A DNA stretch of 62,511 bases from CAZICM01 sp964537685. Lineage in GTDB: Bacteria > Myxococcota_A > Polyangia > Polyangiales > Polyangiaceae. Shown here one piece after another: positions 24,360 through 32,900 of this stretch. The position numbers were made by a program, and so were the translations under genes. The notes under the pieces are model-generated. The model saw only the letters and a list, made by a program, of their open reading frames with translations. It was not told the DNA's origin and did no database searches. Location: positions 1-62,511 of the forward strand of contig CAZICM010000056.1 of assembly GCA_964537685.1 (NCBI GenBank), written 5' to 3'. Position 1 is the stretch's first letter. The number at the start of each line of letters is the position of its first letter.

Positions 24360-25759
24360 GGCGCGGCCTTTAGGCGCAGGGGCAAGCGCACTTCAAAGAC
24401 AGAACCCTTGCCCAGTTCGCTGGAGCAAGAGAGTTGTCCTCCCATCATTTCACTCAGCCTAAAGCTGATAGCCAATCCAAGCCCCGTGCCGCCATAGCGC
24501 TTTTCTGTTTGATCGTGAGCCTGTTCAAACTCTTGAAACAAACGGGCCTGCTGTTTTTTGCTTATGCCAATTCCGGTATCGATAACGCGGAATGTGATAT
24601 GCTTGTCATGTTCTTGAACCTCTAGCCGTATATGTCCATTTCTGGTGAATTTAGCGGCATTGCCTAGCAGGTTAACGAGGATTTGGCGCAGCCGGGTTGC
24701 ATCGTGATAGAGTGTGCGGGCTGGGCTGGACTCTTTATGAAGAATTTTAAATTCGTTATGATTTTTTGCCGCGAGCGGGACGATCATTTCCCGGACGGAT
24801 TGAAGGAAAGGAGCGATTTCAATGGGTTCTGGGCTCAGTTTCAGCTTTCCTTCTTCGATCCGGCTAATATCGATGACTTCTTCGACGAGGGATAAAAGAT
24901 GCCTTCCCGAGGATAGCACTTTGGATAGATCTTTTTCCGCGCTTTGGAAATCGCCGTCTTGAATTCCCTCCGAGGCGAGCTCGCAATAGCCCAGGATGGT
25001 ATTGAGAGGCGTTCGGAGCTCGTGCCCCATGCGGGCCAGAAACATGGTTTTGGCCCGGCTGGCCATTTCGGCTTTTCGCTTGGCCATGCTTAAGGGGTCG
25101 AATAGGTTTTTACTGAGAATGACCCGGGCAAAGAAAAAGGTTGAGATTGAAGCAGTCAGGAAGGCCATGGGCAAGCTTCGGAGGGTGGGCTGAAGGATGG
25201 CAATCGATCCGAGGCCGCTGATCAGCGCGCCGGTGACGAGTTTGCCCGCGGGTGTGCGCCGAAACCAAAGGGCCGTGATGGGATTGATAAAACCAAAGAG
25301 AAAGGAGGCGAGGAAAGAGAGATTTCCAGCGGGCGTCGGTTGGTAAACAAAGCGTCCATCTGGTAGGAAGGCTATCGTTTGAAGGGCTTGCCTGGAGACG
25401 TAGACATAGGTGTTCAAGAGAAAGAGCGACAGGCCGAATGCTGTGATGATACGGGGAAGCATCGCGCGGGAGGCGCCTGCGAAGTGGCAGAGCAGGCGAA
25501 AGAGCATCAGGTTGGTGAGTTGGACGGCTATTCCCGCCCCATAGATAGACACTTCTCCAGACCAGCCGAATGCCCCTTCTATGCGGAGAAAAAAAGCCGC
25601 AACGGCCCAAAAGAGCACGGTGCCGAAATAGGCGGCCATCCATTGATTTCCCCGGTCTTTCGGCGCCTGCCACAGCACGAGCGCGAGCATCGCGCAACAG
25701 AGAAGCGCGCCCAGGAAGCTGATCAACAGGCCAAGGCTGATGAAGATAGGAAAACTCAT
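24356..25759 (-). CDS. 7TM-type membrane sensor histidine kinase 2
   Basis: Paralogue of kinases 1 and 3. The first ~225 residues are hydrophobic helices (SFPIFISLGLLISFLGAL, ALVLWQAPKDRGNQ loop), then MGHELRTPLNTILGYCE (His246), LLGNAAKFTRNG, VIDTGIGI and GTGLGLAISFRL. The reading frame extends to a TTG at 25807, but the ATG at 25759 begins a typical membrane start. It is the upstream gene of the pair; 139 bp upstream without a gene separate it from the PEGA-barrel gene and show no clear promoter. Confidence 0.93.
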   Translation of the reverse strand: MSFPIFISLGLLISFLGALLCCAMLALVLWQAPKDRGNQWMAAYFGTVLFWAVAAFFLRIEGAFGWSGEVSIYGAGIAVQLTNLMLFRLLCHFAGASRAMLPRIITAFGLSLFLLNTYVYVSRQALQTIAFLPDGRFVYQPTPAGNLSFLASFLFGFINPITALWFRRTPAGKLVTGALISGLGSIAILQPTLRSLPMAFLTASISTFFFARVILSKNLFDPLSMAKRKAEMASRAKTMFLARMGHELRTPLNTILGYCELASEGIQDGDFQSAEKDLSKVLSSGRHLLSLVEEVIDISRIEEGKLKLSPEPIEIAPFLQSVREMIVPLAAKNHNEFKILHKESSPARTLYHDATRLRQILVNLLGNAAKFTRNGHIRLEVQEHDKHITFRVIDTGIGISKKQQARLFQEFEQAHDQTEKRYGGTGLGLAISFRLSEMMGGQLSCSSELGKGSVFEVRLPLRLKAAP

Positions 25760-25898
25760 CCCGCGTGCAAATCGCACATTGCCCAAAGTTGGTAGTGAAT
25801 GCAACAAAAATAATTGCGCGCGCTTATTGCCGGAGGCATGTTGGCATGGGCGCGTGATTTAGGCGGGTGTTGTTGGATCTTTGTCGGGGACGGCCCCG
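25760..25898. other. Intergenic spacer
   Basis: The 139 bp between the PEGA-barrel gene end and membrane kinase 2 contain no gene; nothing distinctive is seen. Confidence 0.5.
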
Positions 25899-27248
25899 TT
25901 AATCGAGGAATAAATAAGTAAATACCAAGGACTGGTGAAAGTCCTGACGTATATCTCCGAAGCGAAGCCCTTGAGCATAGGAAAGCTCAAACTCCCGCTT
26001 TTCTCCGGCGCAAAGCGTCAGAACCGTCCATTCCGGGCCAATGGAAAACCCAAAGGCTGTTGAATCGCCGTCGGGATCGTTTTGGGTATCCACGGCAACG
26101 CCGGCAGATAGTCCCACCGAGCTCGAGAACCACGGGCTCCAATGGAGACGAAGCATGGCAGGAACAACGGCTGAAATCTGCATCGTGGCGTATTCCTCGT
26201 CAAAACGCCGTATTCCCGTCGCGCTTAAACCCGTGCGGAAATCGATGGAGGGGGTAATGCCAATATTCATGACAGCGCCCGCCGTAAAGCCCCAGCGAGG
26301 GCTTCCTCCTTCGAGGCGGGCATCGGTCCACAGACCGCCATTTAACCCAAAATGAAGTCCTTTTCGATAGCGGGCAATGGCATCCATCGCCAAGGGCTCA
26401 AAGCGGAGTTCGTTTTTCTGACCCGCCTTGACCTCCACCTGTTTCTCTTCATGCGTGCCCCCGGGGTATTCAATTTCGACTTTATGCACGCCGGCTTCAA
26501 CGGGAATCGATAGCGGTGTCGCTCCCATGGCTTTGCCATCCACAATTACATTGCCCGGCTCTTTGGGGCTTTCGATCACCAGCGTGCCAGGGTTTTTAGG
26601 CGGGGTTCCGGGGGGAGGAGGAGGCGCCGATTTCTCTTCGCCGGCAACCATCTTCAGCGAGACTTTTTCGCTTTCTCCCTCGCTCAAGCTCACATTGGCC
26701 GTCGCCGTTTTATATCCGCTTGCCGAGGCGCTGATAACATGGGAACCCGGATTGACTTTTCTGGGCGAGCCCAAGGCAGCACTTGGAATGGCCGCCCCAT
26801 CCACTTGTACAGTTACCGCGGATGGATCAGAAGCGCCTTCAATACTGATGATAACCTGAGGAATGCGATCGATAAGTTTTTGAGAAAGCTGAGCGGCTTC
26901 GTCCCGGGCCTTGGAAAAGGCTGCTTGTTCATTCGCTTCCTTGGGATAGCGGCTAATGGACAACAGCGTATCGCGCGCTTCAACCCATAGACCTTTTTCA
27001 ATTTGAGCCTTGGCCAGCGGAAGGCCCGTCGTCGGCACCTGCATAATCGCATGGGCCGCCTGATAAGCCTTAAGCGCCGCTGAATAATCCTTCACCGCGA
27101 ATTTCGCATCGCCTTCCTTCATCAGGTTGCGCGCGGTCTCTTTGTCCGCGGCCGTCGGCTCTGCGTGGGCGAATGGTGTGACCGCGGCCGTGGCAAATAA
27201 AACACTTAGCAAAATGCCCAGCGCTCGTTGCGAAAAATTAGAAGCCAT
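25899..27248 (-). CDS. Exported TPR/PEGA protein with C-terminal beta-barrel-like domain
   Basis: The credible start is the ATG at 27248 (MASNFSQRALG), which begins a Sec signal ending PFAHAEP; the longer frame to 27626 is antisense-like residue salad in the kinase tail. TPR-like helices come first (~30-135), then PEGA-type domains (VTVQVDGAAIPSAALGSPRK, GNVIVDGKAMGATPLSIPVE), a Pro-rich link, and ~170 residues with alternating strands like an outer-membrane barrel (HFGLNGGLWTDARLEGG, LVFTYLFLD at the end). It overlaps the kinase 3' end by 11 bp, repeating the kinase/PEGA pairing at 15064-17624. It may link the cytoplasmic kinase to the outer envelope; inferred. Confidence 0.83.
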   Translation of the reverse strand: MASNFSQRALGILLSVLFATAAVTPFAHAEPTAADKETARNLMKEGDAKFAVKDYSAALKAYQAAHAIMQVPTTGLPLAKAQIEKGLWVEARDTLLSISRYPKEANEQAAFSKARDEAAQLSQKLIDRIPQVIISIEGASDPSAVTVQVDGAAIPSAALGSPRKVNPGSHVISASASGYKTATANVSLSEGESEKVSLKMVAGEEKSAPPPPPGTPPKNPGTLVIESPKEPGNVIVDGKAMGATPLSIPVEAGVHKVEIEYPGGTHEEKQVEVKAGQKNELRFEPLAMDAIARYRKGLHFGLNGGLWTDARLEGGSPRWGFTAGAVMNIGITPSIDFRTGLSATGIRRFDEEYATMQISAVVPAMLRLHWSPWFSSSVGLSAGVAVDTQNDPDGDSTAFGFSIGPEWTVLTLCAGEKREFELSYAQGLRFGDIRQDFHQSLVFTYLFLD

Positions 27249-28788
27249 AGTCTTTCTCGGGCAGTTTTGGTTTGGCGGTGCCCGTTGCTTTGATGGGAAT
27301 TGATGGAATTGGCGGTGCAGCCGATGGTGCAGCCGCGCTCGGAGGAACGCTTGGTGCAGGAATGCCTTCAGAAGCCGTGGATGCCGGCAATACCTTGGGT
27401 TCGGTGCTCGGTGCCGGAGGTTCGGCGGCGGTTGAGCTTGCGCGCGCCTGAGGCTCGGGCGATTTGTTGTCCACGGGAGCCGGTTCGCTCGGCGGGATTG
27501 GGCTTTTGCGCAGGTACTGAAGTCCAAAGAATGCGCCGCCCGCCACAAGGAGGCCCAATACAATCGAAGGAAGCAGCAATGATTTTGATTTGGAACGCCC
27601 CTGAGCACTCGAAGAGGCTGTTCCATCGACGGTCATCGGCGCGCCGGTGCCTGCGGTAATGGGTTCCACGCGCGAATCTTTTGACACCGCGGAGACGCCG
27701 GAGGAGCTTTGCTCAGAGGCTTTTCGCATATCGTCCGCCGCGAGCCTGGCGGACACGTTGGAATCGTGCGTGGTCGGATCGTCGGGGCCCAATTTGCGTT
27801 TGCGCGCAAGGTCCGGAGGGCCAAGCCCTTCCAGCGTGCGCATCGTTTGAGCATCCCAAGCCTCTGAAAAAGCCGTGTCTTGGCTTTGCCCATCGCTGAC
27901 CGAAGCCCTCGACGTCCCCCGTTCGGCCGCATGCGGTGTTTCTCCAATGGCGTCAAAAAAGGCGCGCACCATTTCTTTGGCCGAGCTAAAGCGATTTTCC
28001 GGCTTGCGCTGAAACGCTTTGGTAAACCACGCATCGAGCGCCGCCGGCAGGCTTGGATCGAGCTCGCTGGGCGCTTTAAACAGGCTTTGCTCAAAGGCCA
28101 AGCACAGCGAACCGATTCCATCCTCATCCGAGAAAGGCAAGCGGCCCGTCAGAGCGCGGTATGCAACGACCGCTGCCGACCATAAATCCGCCCGGTAGTC
28201 GACGCTTTTTGCATTGAGCAATTGTTCGGGACTCATATACACCACAGTCCCCACGATTGCGCCTGTATTGGTGACATCGCTGGACTCGCCCGTCCCCGGC
28301 TTTGCGATTCCAAAATCAAGCAGCTTGACAAAAATATCGCCGTCGGTATCGAGCAAGAACACATTGCCCGGCTTGATGTCGCGATGAATGATTCCAAGCT
28401 GGTGCGCCCGATTGAGCGCTTTGCACATCTGCATCAAGATAATGGCGACATCGTGGGGAGGCAGAGGCCCGGAATGCTTTAAACGCGAGGATAAATCTTC
28501 TCCGTCGAGAAGCTCCATGACAATGAAGGGAATGCCATCCTCGGTCATTCCGTGGTCGTGCACTTGAACGATATGCGGACTCTTAATTTGAGCGGCGCTT
28601 GTGGCCTCGCGTTCAAAGCGCGTAACGAGCGCTGGATCGTGCACATACATGCTCGACATGAATTTCACGGCGACATGTGTTTTGAGCGCTAGATGATCGG
28701 CGATCCACACGCTTCCCATCCCGCCGCGCCCGACCATGCGCACGAGTCGAATTTGCTTGGAGACGTGATAGCCGGGCTCGAGAGCCAT
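27238..28788 (-). CDS. Hanks-type Ser/Thr protein kinase, membrane-anchored
   Basis: Residues ~10-275 form a complete kinase: VGRGGMGSVWIAD, Lys in VAVKFM, HRDIKPGNVFL, LLDFGIAKPG and YMSPEQ. A ~100-residue linker leads to one membrane helix (LLLPSIVLGLLVAGGAFFGL) and a Pro/Ser/Ala-rich external tail ending in KDYGF. No Shine-Dalgarno precedes the ATG; an AT-rich run with GATAAC/AACAAT lies 8-11 nt upstream, again suggesting a short or missing leader. The two kinases in the window share layout but differ well in sequence. The 151 bp upstream (28789-28939) are AT-rich and hold no gene. Confidence 0.93.
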   Translation of the reverse strand: MALEPGYHVSKQIRLVRMVGRGGMGSVWIADHLALKTHVAVKFMSSMYVHDPALVTRFEREATSAAQIKSPHIVQVHDHGMTEDGIPFIVMELLDGEDLSSRLKHSGPLPPHDVAIILMQMCKALNRAHQLGIIHRDIKPGNVFLLDTDGDIFVKLLDFGIAKPGTGESSDVTNTGAIVGTVVYMSPEQLLNAKSVDYRADLWSAAVVAYRALTGRLPFSDEDGIGSLCLAFEQSLFKAPSELDPSLPAALDAWFTKAFQRKPENRFSSAKEMVRAFFDAIGETPHAAERGTSRASVSDGQSQDTAFSEAWDAQTMRTLEGLGPPDLARKRKLGPDDPTTHDSNVSARLAADDMRKASEQSSSGVSAVSKDSRVEPITAGTGAPMTVDGTASSSAQGRSKSKSLLLPSIVLGLLVAGGAFFGLQYLRKSPIPPSEPAPVDNKSPEPQARASSTAAEPPAPSTEPKVLPASTASEGIPAPSVPPSAAAPSAAPPIPSIPIKATGTAKPKLPEKDYGF

Positions 28789-28939
28789 TGCGGGCGATTG
28801 TTATCATGGCCTCGCGCGTTTTTGTATTTGTTTTTTATTTGAGAACAAATAATGTTTAAATTGAAAGCCAATTTGATAGGATATAAAAAGGATGAGCGCG
28901 GGGGTACTGGGGTTTCAATTCGATAAAAATGGTAAATAA
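28789..28939. other. AT-rich intergenic spacer
   Basis: 151 bp between the SIS gene end and the start of the second Ser/Thr kinase. It is much richer in A and T than the flanks and includes long T and A runs. It should hold the kinase promoter; no gene is seen. Confidence 0.5.
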
Positions 28940-29905
28940 TTAAAGCGAATGAGGCGAGAGTTTATACATACCGAAAACCCAATCGGGCACATGAGCCATC
29001 CGGGCGGGGTCGCAGTCTTTTGAGGCGGCGATGGCTTTGACCAAGTACAGGGCTTGAATCCATAAATCTAAAGTTCCCGCCGGGCCATGGCGGTGCGTGG
29101 AGAGCTGAATCCTTGAATAATCCGGCGGTAAATAGGCGAGGGTGCGTTCGGCGAGAGCCGCTGTTTCGGGCGTCACCAGGGCGATAAGAAGAGAGTTTTG
29201 CCAGTGATGAAGCATACCCAGTTGACGGCCGTGGGCGAAATTGCGGTAGTCATTCATGGCAGCGGAGCCCAGGCCGGACTCATTGAGTTTACATTCAAGA
29301 TCGGTGGCGACTGGAGCGGCCCAGCCTCCATAAACAATTTGGATAAGCAGTTTAGGATCGCCGCTGGGAAGTGTGGGAGGGGGCGGAGCGGGCAGGGAAT
29401 CCAAGAGCTCGGCGCCATAAGCGCGGGCGAGGAGGGTCAGCGTGGCCATTAGGGTATTGGTTGCCAAGAAACCGTCTTTTCCCGTGGGAATATCGTCCTC
29501 AAAGATATAGCAACGAGATTGATGCTGAGCTTTGTGGGAAAGCGGACTATTGCGTTTCATACATAGCGCGCTAATGGCTGAAGCATTTCTTTCCAGTCCC
29601 GCGTCCAGCCCCGAGAGGATATCCGCATTATCGCCCGATGCCGATAACAGCATAAGCGAAACACCTGAAAGTCCGGGCTCATTGAGCAGCAGCTCATAAG
29701 GTGTTAAATGCTTGGCCTGGTGCCTGCCTTCGCGGCGGTGAAGCAAAGCCGCGAAATGAGCCGCCGCGAGCGAGCCTCCCGAGCCAATCGCCAGAAGAGG
29801 CCGCGGGCCGCAGGCTTCCTTCCAATCCAAAAGCCTGTCCAGCGGGACGCTGCGGGCCCAGGCATAGCTTTCGGCGAGGCGTTCCAATTCTTTTCCGTAT
29901 TGCAT
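28940..29905 (-). CDS. SIS-domain (sugar isomerase fold) protein
   Basis: A 321-residue cytoplasmic protein with the SIS pattern: a strand/turn LLAIGSGGSLAAAHFAALL, then VSLMLLSASGDNADILSGL, and a second half with IVYGGWAAPVATDLECKLNESGL and NDYRNFAHGR, all typical of phosphosugar-binding SIS folds such as glucosamine-phosphate isomerases. The substrate is unknown. It starts 2 nt after the stop of the giant alpha-2-macroglobulin gene, whose last codons carry GGAG as its ribosome site, so both are made together. The link of a SIS protein to a macroglobulin is unexpected. Confidence 0.8.
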   Translation of the reverse strand: MQYGKELERLAESYAWARSVPLDRLLDWKEACGPRPLLAIGSGGSLAAAHFAALLHRREGRHQAKHLTPYELLLNEPGLSGVSLMLLSASGDNADILSGLDAGLERNASAISALCMKRNSPLSHKAQHQSRCYIFEDDIPTGKDGFLATNTLMATLTLLARAYGAELLDSLPAPPPPTLPSGDPKLLIQIVYGGWAAPVATDLECKLNESGLGSAAMNDYRNFAHGRQLGMLHHWQNSLLIALVTPETAALAERTLAYLPPDYSRIQLSTHRHGPAGTLDLWIQALYLVKAIAASKDCDPARMAHVPDWVFGMYKLSPHSL

Positions 29906-29907
29906 GC

Positions 29908-32900
29908 TCAGGCTCCGATTCCAATCACCGCACCGCTTGAATACGCGACAAATTCAGGGGCATACATAGGCTGCACGGTGGCCGGATGGCTTCTAAAGGT
30001 GCCCGCCATGGCGGCCCGAATCCGGTATTTAAGCGTGTATTCTCCTGTAGGCAGGCTATCGAAGAAGAAATTGGTTCCACTGTCCCGGATTTCTCGGTAA
30101 TGTCCAATCATTTCCCAGAAATAGCGCGAGGTTTTATCCTCGGGTTCAAAGCCTGCGGGCCTGGGGTCGTTTAGGTGAACATATTCAGCGGAATGCTTGG
30201 CCGAAAGCGCGAGCTGCACTTCGACTTCATCGCCCACCTTAACAGGAGCTCCTTCGCTCAAAGGCCGAAGAACAATGTCTTTTCCGCTTTTATCGCATAC
30301 AAAATACTTCCTTTGAAGCGTAAAGAAATCGCCCCGGCCCTCTTCGGGAAGTTTTTCCGTCGAAAAATGCCAAGTCGCCGAGGCAAACATAAATCCGGGG
30401 GTGTCTTTCTCCACAATAACCCGATGATGCTGTTGGGCATTCACCCGCTCTCCTTCGATCATCATTTGCCGTTTGCCTTCATAGCGATCGGGATCGAAGA
30501 CCAGGTCCCAAGCGTTATTTCCAACAATGACCCGGGCATGCTCCCGAATACCCAAGGTTTTTTCTCGGCGCATATACTTGACGAGCGCATAGATAACCCC
30601 GGCGGTTGCCTTGGTAGATTTCCAATGGTTAAGCTTTTTATTGAGCAAAAGCCATAGCACCAGACCGTCTTTCAGAGGAGAATCGGGGAAGAGCTCTTGG
30701 GTGGTCAGCAGCGCTTGGGTATGGCCCTCGATGGTATCGTTGTACCAAAGCCAGCTTAAGCCCTCGGGAGCCCAGAATGTGCCTTTGTCTTCTTCGGTTT
30801 TGGCGCTGTCGAGCACGCTCGAAAACACCAGCCTGGCGTCGGCGCCTCGATCATTGCGATCGAGAACAAGCGCAAGCTGGGATTTTAGCATGGGAGAGTG
30901 TTTTTTCCAATTTGCAAACGAATAGTCCAGCATTTCACTGAATTCGGCGCGGGAAAAAGCCCCCGAAGTCAAGGATTCATCGCGATAGCCTGAAAGCACA
31001 TAGAGCAGATAGGTGATGGTTTCAGGGGAAATCTCGTGTTTCCTCATCCGGGGCAAGATATCCGAGCGGAAATGCCCTGTCATATAGGAAAATGCCTTGC
31101 GGATCAGCTCCGGCGGCACCTTTACCCCAAATTCCAGGGCTCTGGACATGCCCTCCAGGAGATAGAGCGTGACAAAAGGCGAGGGAGGACCGCCCGGGAA
31201 CCAAGGAAAGCCCCCGGAGCTAAGCTGAACCTTGACCAGCTTTTTCAAGGATTTATCCCGGTGTTTCTCGGCCACTTTTGGATCGAGCAGCTTGATGACG
31301 GGGTAGATAGAATCGCCTCCTTTGGACTCGCGAAGCCAGGGCGTTTCTTCGAGGCTCATTCTCCGGTTGGGATCGTCCTCGTGCCATTTTTCCCAAACAG
31401 ATTCGCGCTGTTGCGAAAAAGCCTTGCCCATGGCCGCAAGCGCGGGCGCCTCGGCGTACACGCCCGAGATAATGCTCGCCGAAACAAAGCGATTCAGCAC
31501 CTGTTCACAGCATTCATAGGGATAATCGATTAAATACGGCAACGCCTTGAGCACCGTGAAGATAAGCTGGGCGTCGACGGTCATCACCAGTTGTTCGTGG
31601 ATCAGCGAGGGATCGTCGTCTTTTCTCATATCCTCGAAGATCATCTCGCGCCTTTGCCGATCGCGAAGGGTAACAAAGCGCGACTGAGCCAAATGCATCC
31701 GGCTGGGCAAAACGGGAAGGGGCCTCAGCTCTCCATCGCTTTGCTGGCCGGCCCTCGCTTCCACCCGCACGGCAATGGGTCCAACCCGCGCCGGTACAGC
31801 AATGGGGAAAGATAGGGTTTGGCTTAAACCGGGGGCAACTTCAAAGTTACGCCTTGGATCTCCAGTGCCAAAGGCCGAAAGCAGCGAGCTATCCGTCTCG
31901 GCATCCAGAATATCTAGGGTTAAATGTCCAGAAAGAGGTGTATCGCCCGCGTTTTGAACCATGACCCTGAGCTCGGCCTTGTCGCCTTCTCTAAAGAAGC
32001 GGGGGACATAAGGCCGCACCATCAGATCCTTGGACGTCTTGACTTCGCGCTTTTCCGATGCCCCCTTTAAGTCTTTGGTTATGGCATGCACCCAAACAGA
32101 CCAAGACGTGACGGAATCGGGCATTTCAAAGCTAAAGGTGACGCTTCCATCGGCCTCGGTGACCAAATGCGGGAAGAAAAAGGCTGTTTCCGCGAAATTG
32201 GAACGCATTTGCACGGGGGCCGCCGCTTCTTCCGGAGCCTCCGAAAGCATGGCCGCGCCTGTTTGATCCATGGCCAGCTCTGCCATTTCTTCTGCCGCGG
32301 CCGGTTCTGGAGCTCTCATTCCCGGCGGCGCCTGAGGCGCGGGGGCCATGGCCCTGGGAGCGGGAGGCGGAGCGCCCATCGCGGGAGGCGGTGGAGCCCC
32401 TCCTGGAGCCCCAAAAGAATACATACGCCTTCCCAGTCCGCCGATTCCATAGCGTTCAAAGATCACAAAACGATCGGCCTCGGGCACGGGCACGGATTCG
32501 CGGCGGCGACGAAGATAATCGCCCATAAATGCATAACCCGTTTGGCTTTGGAGGCTGGCCCGGAGCGGCGAGGCTTGCCTGCGATCGGGGTATAAAGAAG
32601 AAATTGCCCTGGGGAGATGAGTAGCAAAGACTTCCAGGCTTCGATCGTACATATACGCCAGCACTTCGGCCGCCCGTTTGTTGAGCGTTTTGCCATCGGG
32701 ACCTTGCAAGGAAAGCGTCCATGTTTCCTTTTGGCCAGGGTAAAGCTTATTTCTAAAGGTGCCCCAGGAAATCTTTAGCTCTTTATCGTCCCAGGGCACA
32801 AAGATCGATTCCCTCAGGGTCATCAACTGATAATCCCTTACGGCGCTCAATTGCAGCGTGAAGCCGCCCCGATGGCTATTATCGATGGGAAATTCAAAGA

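Noticed and set aside
27249..27626. N-terminal extension of the PEGA-barrel gene by 126 residues
   Set aside because: It lies in the tail of the Ser/Thr kinase in another frame, is rich in Arg/His/Pro as expected for a shadow, and comes before a normal signal peptide.
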